Assembly: GCA_027886175.1 (NCBI GenBank)
Contig: JAJNNQ010000004.1
Location: forward strand, 19,749,001 to 19,813,000
Source: Phylloscopus collybita
Lineage: Eukaryota > Chordata > Aves > Passeriformes > Phylloscopidae
DNA: 64,000 nt
Direction: 5' to 3'
The notes below the pieces were generated by a model, which made no database searches, was not told the origin of the DNA, and saw nothing but the letters and a program-made list of their open reading frames with translations. The stretch's first letter is position 1. Each line of letters opens with the position of its first letter. The position numbers were made by a program, and so were the translations under genes. Positions 59,846 to 64,000 of the stretch are shown in pieces.

Positions 59846-62800
59846 AGTTACTGGTTCAAGATTTTGTGTATTTTTAGTTCATTAACTTTGAGTAAGGCTT
59901 AAATATACCTAATGACTGGCTAAATTTGCTATAGGGTATTAGTGTCAATAAGGAACAAAAATATATTAAATAATGGAATAAGTTGACTAAGACAGCTCAA
60001 ATTGTCAATATGATGAAAATTACTCAAGTAAAGCAATTAAAACTGCAATCCATGCCTAAATTGCTATTGGTTGTAAGTACAGAGAATCCTTCCACACATT
60101 TGATTGTAGGTTACTACATGATATGGGGTACTGTAGCAGAGTATTGTCAATAGATAATTATAAAAACAAGTATATCATCATGCTAAAGTAAAATGCAAAC
60201 CCCACTCAGCATTTTTCCAAGCTGTTAAAATGGCCAGAAAAGACAGGGAGGGAAAAAAGCCGAAACCTGCAGATAAACTAATCTTACAGCCTACAAGTTC
60301 TTATACATTTCTGTGATGAAAACTTAAAATATAAATTTATAGCCTGTAGTTTTTGGTTACACCCTGCAGTAATTAGAAGCATGAAAGAAAACAAAAGAGA
60401 ATACTTGAGAGGAGTTCTGCAAAGATTAAAATTAGCTTAGTATTAACTTGGCATTTGAGCTTCAGAGCCTTACAGAAGGGTGCTTATATTGTTTAGTATA
60501 ACTGCAATATTGTTTAGTATAACAACAATACCTTTATTCATGTCATGAGGTCAAAAAATAATAGACTAAAATTACAATTTCTTGCCCGATGATTTTTTTT
60601 AATGGATTTTGATACTGAGAGGGCCCACAGAGCAGAGCTCTTTGATGGAGCCCCAACCACCTCTGAATTTGTTTGTTTATTTTCCCTAATGGAAGTTTAG
60701 TAGCGTTCATGTTCTGATCTCATCTATTCAAACACAGAGTATGAAAAGCTTGAACCTGCAGGAATATCAAGCAGCATCCAAATAAATGCTGTATGAATTA
60801 TGCACATCACAATAAAGCTTGTATTAATATTCCTTTAACTTGTGTTATAAGACAATGGAAAATCCAGGACATGGGGCTATATGTGTAAGAACATGCATTT
60901 TTCACCAGATCCTGAGCCCTGTGAAAACTGTGTGCATCACTTTGGGCCTTATTATGACAAGTTAGGAGTGGAGCAGAAAAATTGCAGCCCTGTGAAAATC
61001 AAGAGGGCGGTTTCAAACCAGAGACCAAAACGTGGAAATTCGTGCACCATGAGCCTCTGGGGAAGGAGCTGCTGCTGATAAATTAGCAAGACATATTTAG
61101 GAAACACAGATGCCTAATATTTTTGTTTGAGCAGTAATGTGTTTTCTGAATCATTGCATTAATTTTAGAGTCTTGATTAAGATATTTCTACAGTAATGGA
61201 ACAGATTATTTGCATTTTATGCCAAATAACTGATTATGCCTGCTTGTAATTTATGTATTGTAAGGTAAAAACTCTTTTGGTATCTGAGAGCAGTCTAGAT
61301 TATTTAGACTGACTTGTTTGGTGGTATATGTTGATTTTAGGGTGTGTGCAGATGGAAATATGAGTAGAACTTTAAGCAATACTAAGGAACAGGAGTGGCA
61401 AAACCCCCCAAGCATCCCATTGGTCCATGGCATCAAGTAATTTTTCTTCTAGTCTTCCTACACTTCTGCAATCACTGATAAAAATATAAAAAATGTATCC
61501 AGTCATGAAGAAAGAAAATTTACTCTGTGAAATAACACCAACAAAAAGTTGGACATTACATGCTATTCTATTAAGACAGAAAATATAATCCTCCAGAATA
61601 GGGATTACTGCTAAAATTCATTATTTTTGAGTGGTTAATGCTTTCAATTAATGGTATTAACTTGAACTCTAATCTTGGGAATACTGTGTTTTAGCTTTCC
61701 TTCAACACATTTGTTCTACCACTGTTTTAGTTGTTCCTACCCTGTGACCAGTCTGTGTTGTGTTTCAAAAAGAGTTTCTGCACAGAGTCCCTGTGTTTAA
61801 ATAAGAAATAAATCTGTACCTCTTAATTTATTTTTTATGATGTGTATGAAATACACCGGCCATGGGGATTTGCATTTCTTTGTACAAAATTTAACATCTG
61901 AAGCTTTTTTTGAGTCTTTTTTTTTTCAGGCAGGACAAAGCCCAGCTGGTCATCCTGGAAATTAGGATTTCTGTCTTCCATAGATGGTCTGGATGGCATT
62001 GGAGCAGTTCAGCAGGAAAGGGTTAAAACATTCCTGCTAGGAAAGAGAAGATATTTGGAGTATTCCACTGGCTTGCATTTGGAATAATAATTGGGTGTAC
62101 ATTTCCTGATTTGTTTGAGATGCAATAGTTTTGCGTTGGAGTAGAATTATAGGAGAAAGCTAATTAACCTTTATAAACATAATTCATTAGGCTGGCAAGG
62201 CACAACAAACACTTAAGGAAAAACAAGCCACTGGTAGCATGCAGAGGCTGGCACCTTCCTTTTTGTGATCTGCAGAGGAGGACCAGCTTTAAGGGATGTC
62301 TCTACAGCTGTGGCAACAAAATGAGTCAAAGCTTTATTTTGATTATGTCTGCCCATTTTTCATCACTTCTGTAGAGGCTTTTTGAATCTTGATTTTCAGC
62401 TCTGAATTTGATTTTCCCCCAGTATGGAAAAGTTGATTTATTTTAGAACAAATTTATTTTCTGTTCACCTGGTTTACACAATGGAATCTGGGCAAATTGG
62501 ATTTCACTCGTAGCTCAGTCACAGGAACAAAATGATGTGCACGTCTCTTCATTATGGTCATGAATACATCTCCTGACATCTATTTCCTCTACACCTTTTT
62601 TTTATAGTTTTCTCCTCATTACCTCGATTTCCCCAGCAAAGTCCAGAAAATAATATCAGTGGGTTTTATATTGTGCCATATAAAATTGTACCATTAAAAT
62701 GGAACTCCACAGGACGTGGGTGACATAAGCAGGAATGTGGAACAGCATTTTGACTTCTGTGAATGAGCCTCATTTTGGAAAACAGCTCCTTCTATGTCCT

Positions 62801-64000
62801 TCTAGTCCTGGTTCTTTCCCTGATAATTCTTCTGACTCATGAAAATAATTGAGGCAGGGGTTCAGAGGATGCAGATGTTTTACCCATTATATGACTTTTA
62901 AAACAAACTAATGTAGACTGAATCATCTGCACAGCTGAAATGCCAACTTTATATTTCTTTAGTGTGTTATTTCTCTTGGAATAATTTTTTTTGGCATTTA
63001 ATTTTGCATCTGATGTTGCTGGAACTGAGTTTTCTTTGTTTGCATCCCCTAACATGAATGTAAATGTGTCATCCTGCGGGTTTGCACAAAATGAGTACAT
63101 GTTTTCTGAGCATTTAGTGCTATTGGAGCTTTTGTGTGTCAGGTGAGAAGCCTTTTAAAAAGCACTGAGAGCAATAAAAAATGAAGAAAGGTTTTTTCAG
63201 AGTATTTATTTTACTTATTAATGAAAATAGCAAGTCTCTCCTGTAGCTTTTTGTTTTGGCCTTTAACTTTTCATTAATTTCCTCTGTGAAACAAGCTTGT
63301 TCAAAGAATTAGTACAAAACAGCCTCAAATTGCATTCAAAATTAATATATTTTTATGTTTGATGTTTAATGTACTACTGCCAGCAAAACCTTGACCTCTG
63401 CCAGGGGCGTTATCAGGCTGGCAGCTGTGTGATAATGAGAGGAGTTTGGTGGATGTACAAATAGTTTGGAGAGAGAGTAACAAGATTAGATTGCTGCTCC
63501 CTGGAGCCCTCCACCCCAGTAAATATTTAGCTGGCAGTAGATGCCAAACTGAACATTGAGAGGATGTGCTGCAGCAGATTTCCTGGTCAATCCAGGCCAC
63601 CATTCTGGTGTTGATCAAGAGCTGCCCCAGCCAGAAATGGGAGGAGCTGTCACTGTTTGTCTGCCCAGTCATCTGTTTGAGGCTTGAATGAACATCAACC
63701 CCAGCCCATCCAAAACACCTTTGTTACTGGACAAGCACATCCATATCTAGGGCTTAACTCTTGCCAGCTGATCTTTATCATACCAGAGACTGCAGTGGCT
63801 GCTTGGCGTAAGGGAGGTTCCCTCATAAGAAAATCTCTGCTAAGTCCATTTTCACCAGTTTTGCATTCTCCCCTCTTTCTGCCATACACAAACTGCTCTG
63901 TGTGACAGCAGCAGTTTGCCTCCCCTCATGATTTTTTGTATGAACTTTGCTCCCCTGCTCCCACTTGAGAAGATTTATTTTCTTCAGCCAGAAGAAGATG
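59846..64000. other. Unique AT-rich DNA, no gene seen
   Basis: A 17 bp unit ATATTGTTTAGTATAAC occurs twice at 60486-60502 and 60507-60523 (period 21). GC rises around 63360-63720, where a 115-codon frame lies on - without recognisable motif. No LTR or CR1 recognised. Confidence 0.5.

Overview
The window looks like gene-poor, non-coding vertebrate DNA, most likely from a bird and probably a songbird. The best evidence is the set of truncated CR1 LINE 3' ends (14.7, 51.4, 55.7 and 58.9 kb). One of them ends in the tandem ATTCTGTG octamers typical of avian CR1. Several retroviral LTR-type insertions and very many unstable simple repeats fit the same picture. The base composition is AT-rich and CpG-poor. 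No bacterial or organellar features, rRNA, tRNA or CRISPR array were seen. No protein-coding gene could be recognised with confidence. All long open frames fall in low-complexity DNA or in repeats.

Layout. 0-4 kb: unique DNA broken by a poly-A tract and an 882 bp C-free (GAAAAA)n tract. 4.2-4.7 kb: first copy of an LTR family, followed by a CpG-bearing unique segment. 5-14 kb: unique AT-rich DNA with a 48-base A-run, a 32-base T-run and two T/G tracts. 14.7 kb: CR1. 15.5-25.9 kb: T/G and A/C tracts, the second LTR copy (21.3 kb), a CpG cluster (22.4 kb), an ATAAT array and a perfect 14 bp hairpin. 26-36 kb: unique AT-rich DNA, then the longest G-run-rich T/G tract (32 kb) and a second LTR-like element with TATA box and AATAAA (35.7 kb). 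36-49 kb: mostly unique, with an (ATT)n and a C13 run. 49-50 kb: T/G tract, (GGGAAA)n array and T/G tract in close succession. 50-64 kb: CR1 fragments, the third LTR copy (55.2 kb), the longest T/G tract (57.9-58.25 kb) and unique DNA.

Main points of interest. Three dispersed LTRs share terminal inverted repeats TGATGCCTT/AAGGCATCA, and two of them retain an ATGCAAAT octamer. Eleven two-letter T/G (or A/C) tracts occur, nine of them with T/G on the + strand. A 233 bp (GGGAAA)n array and a 612 bp pure-purine tract could adopt non-B DNA. A speculative chain of three phase-compatible small exons lies on the + strand at 50.58, 53.19 and 53.82 kb. If there is a gene here, the window is probably mostly intron, but nothing in the sequence proves it.
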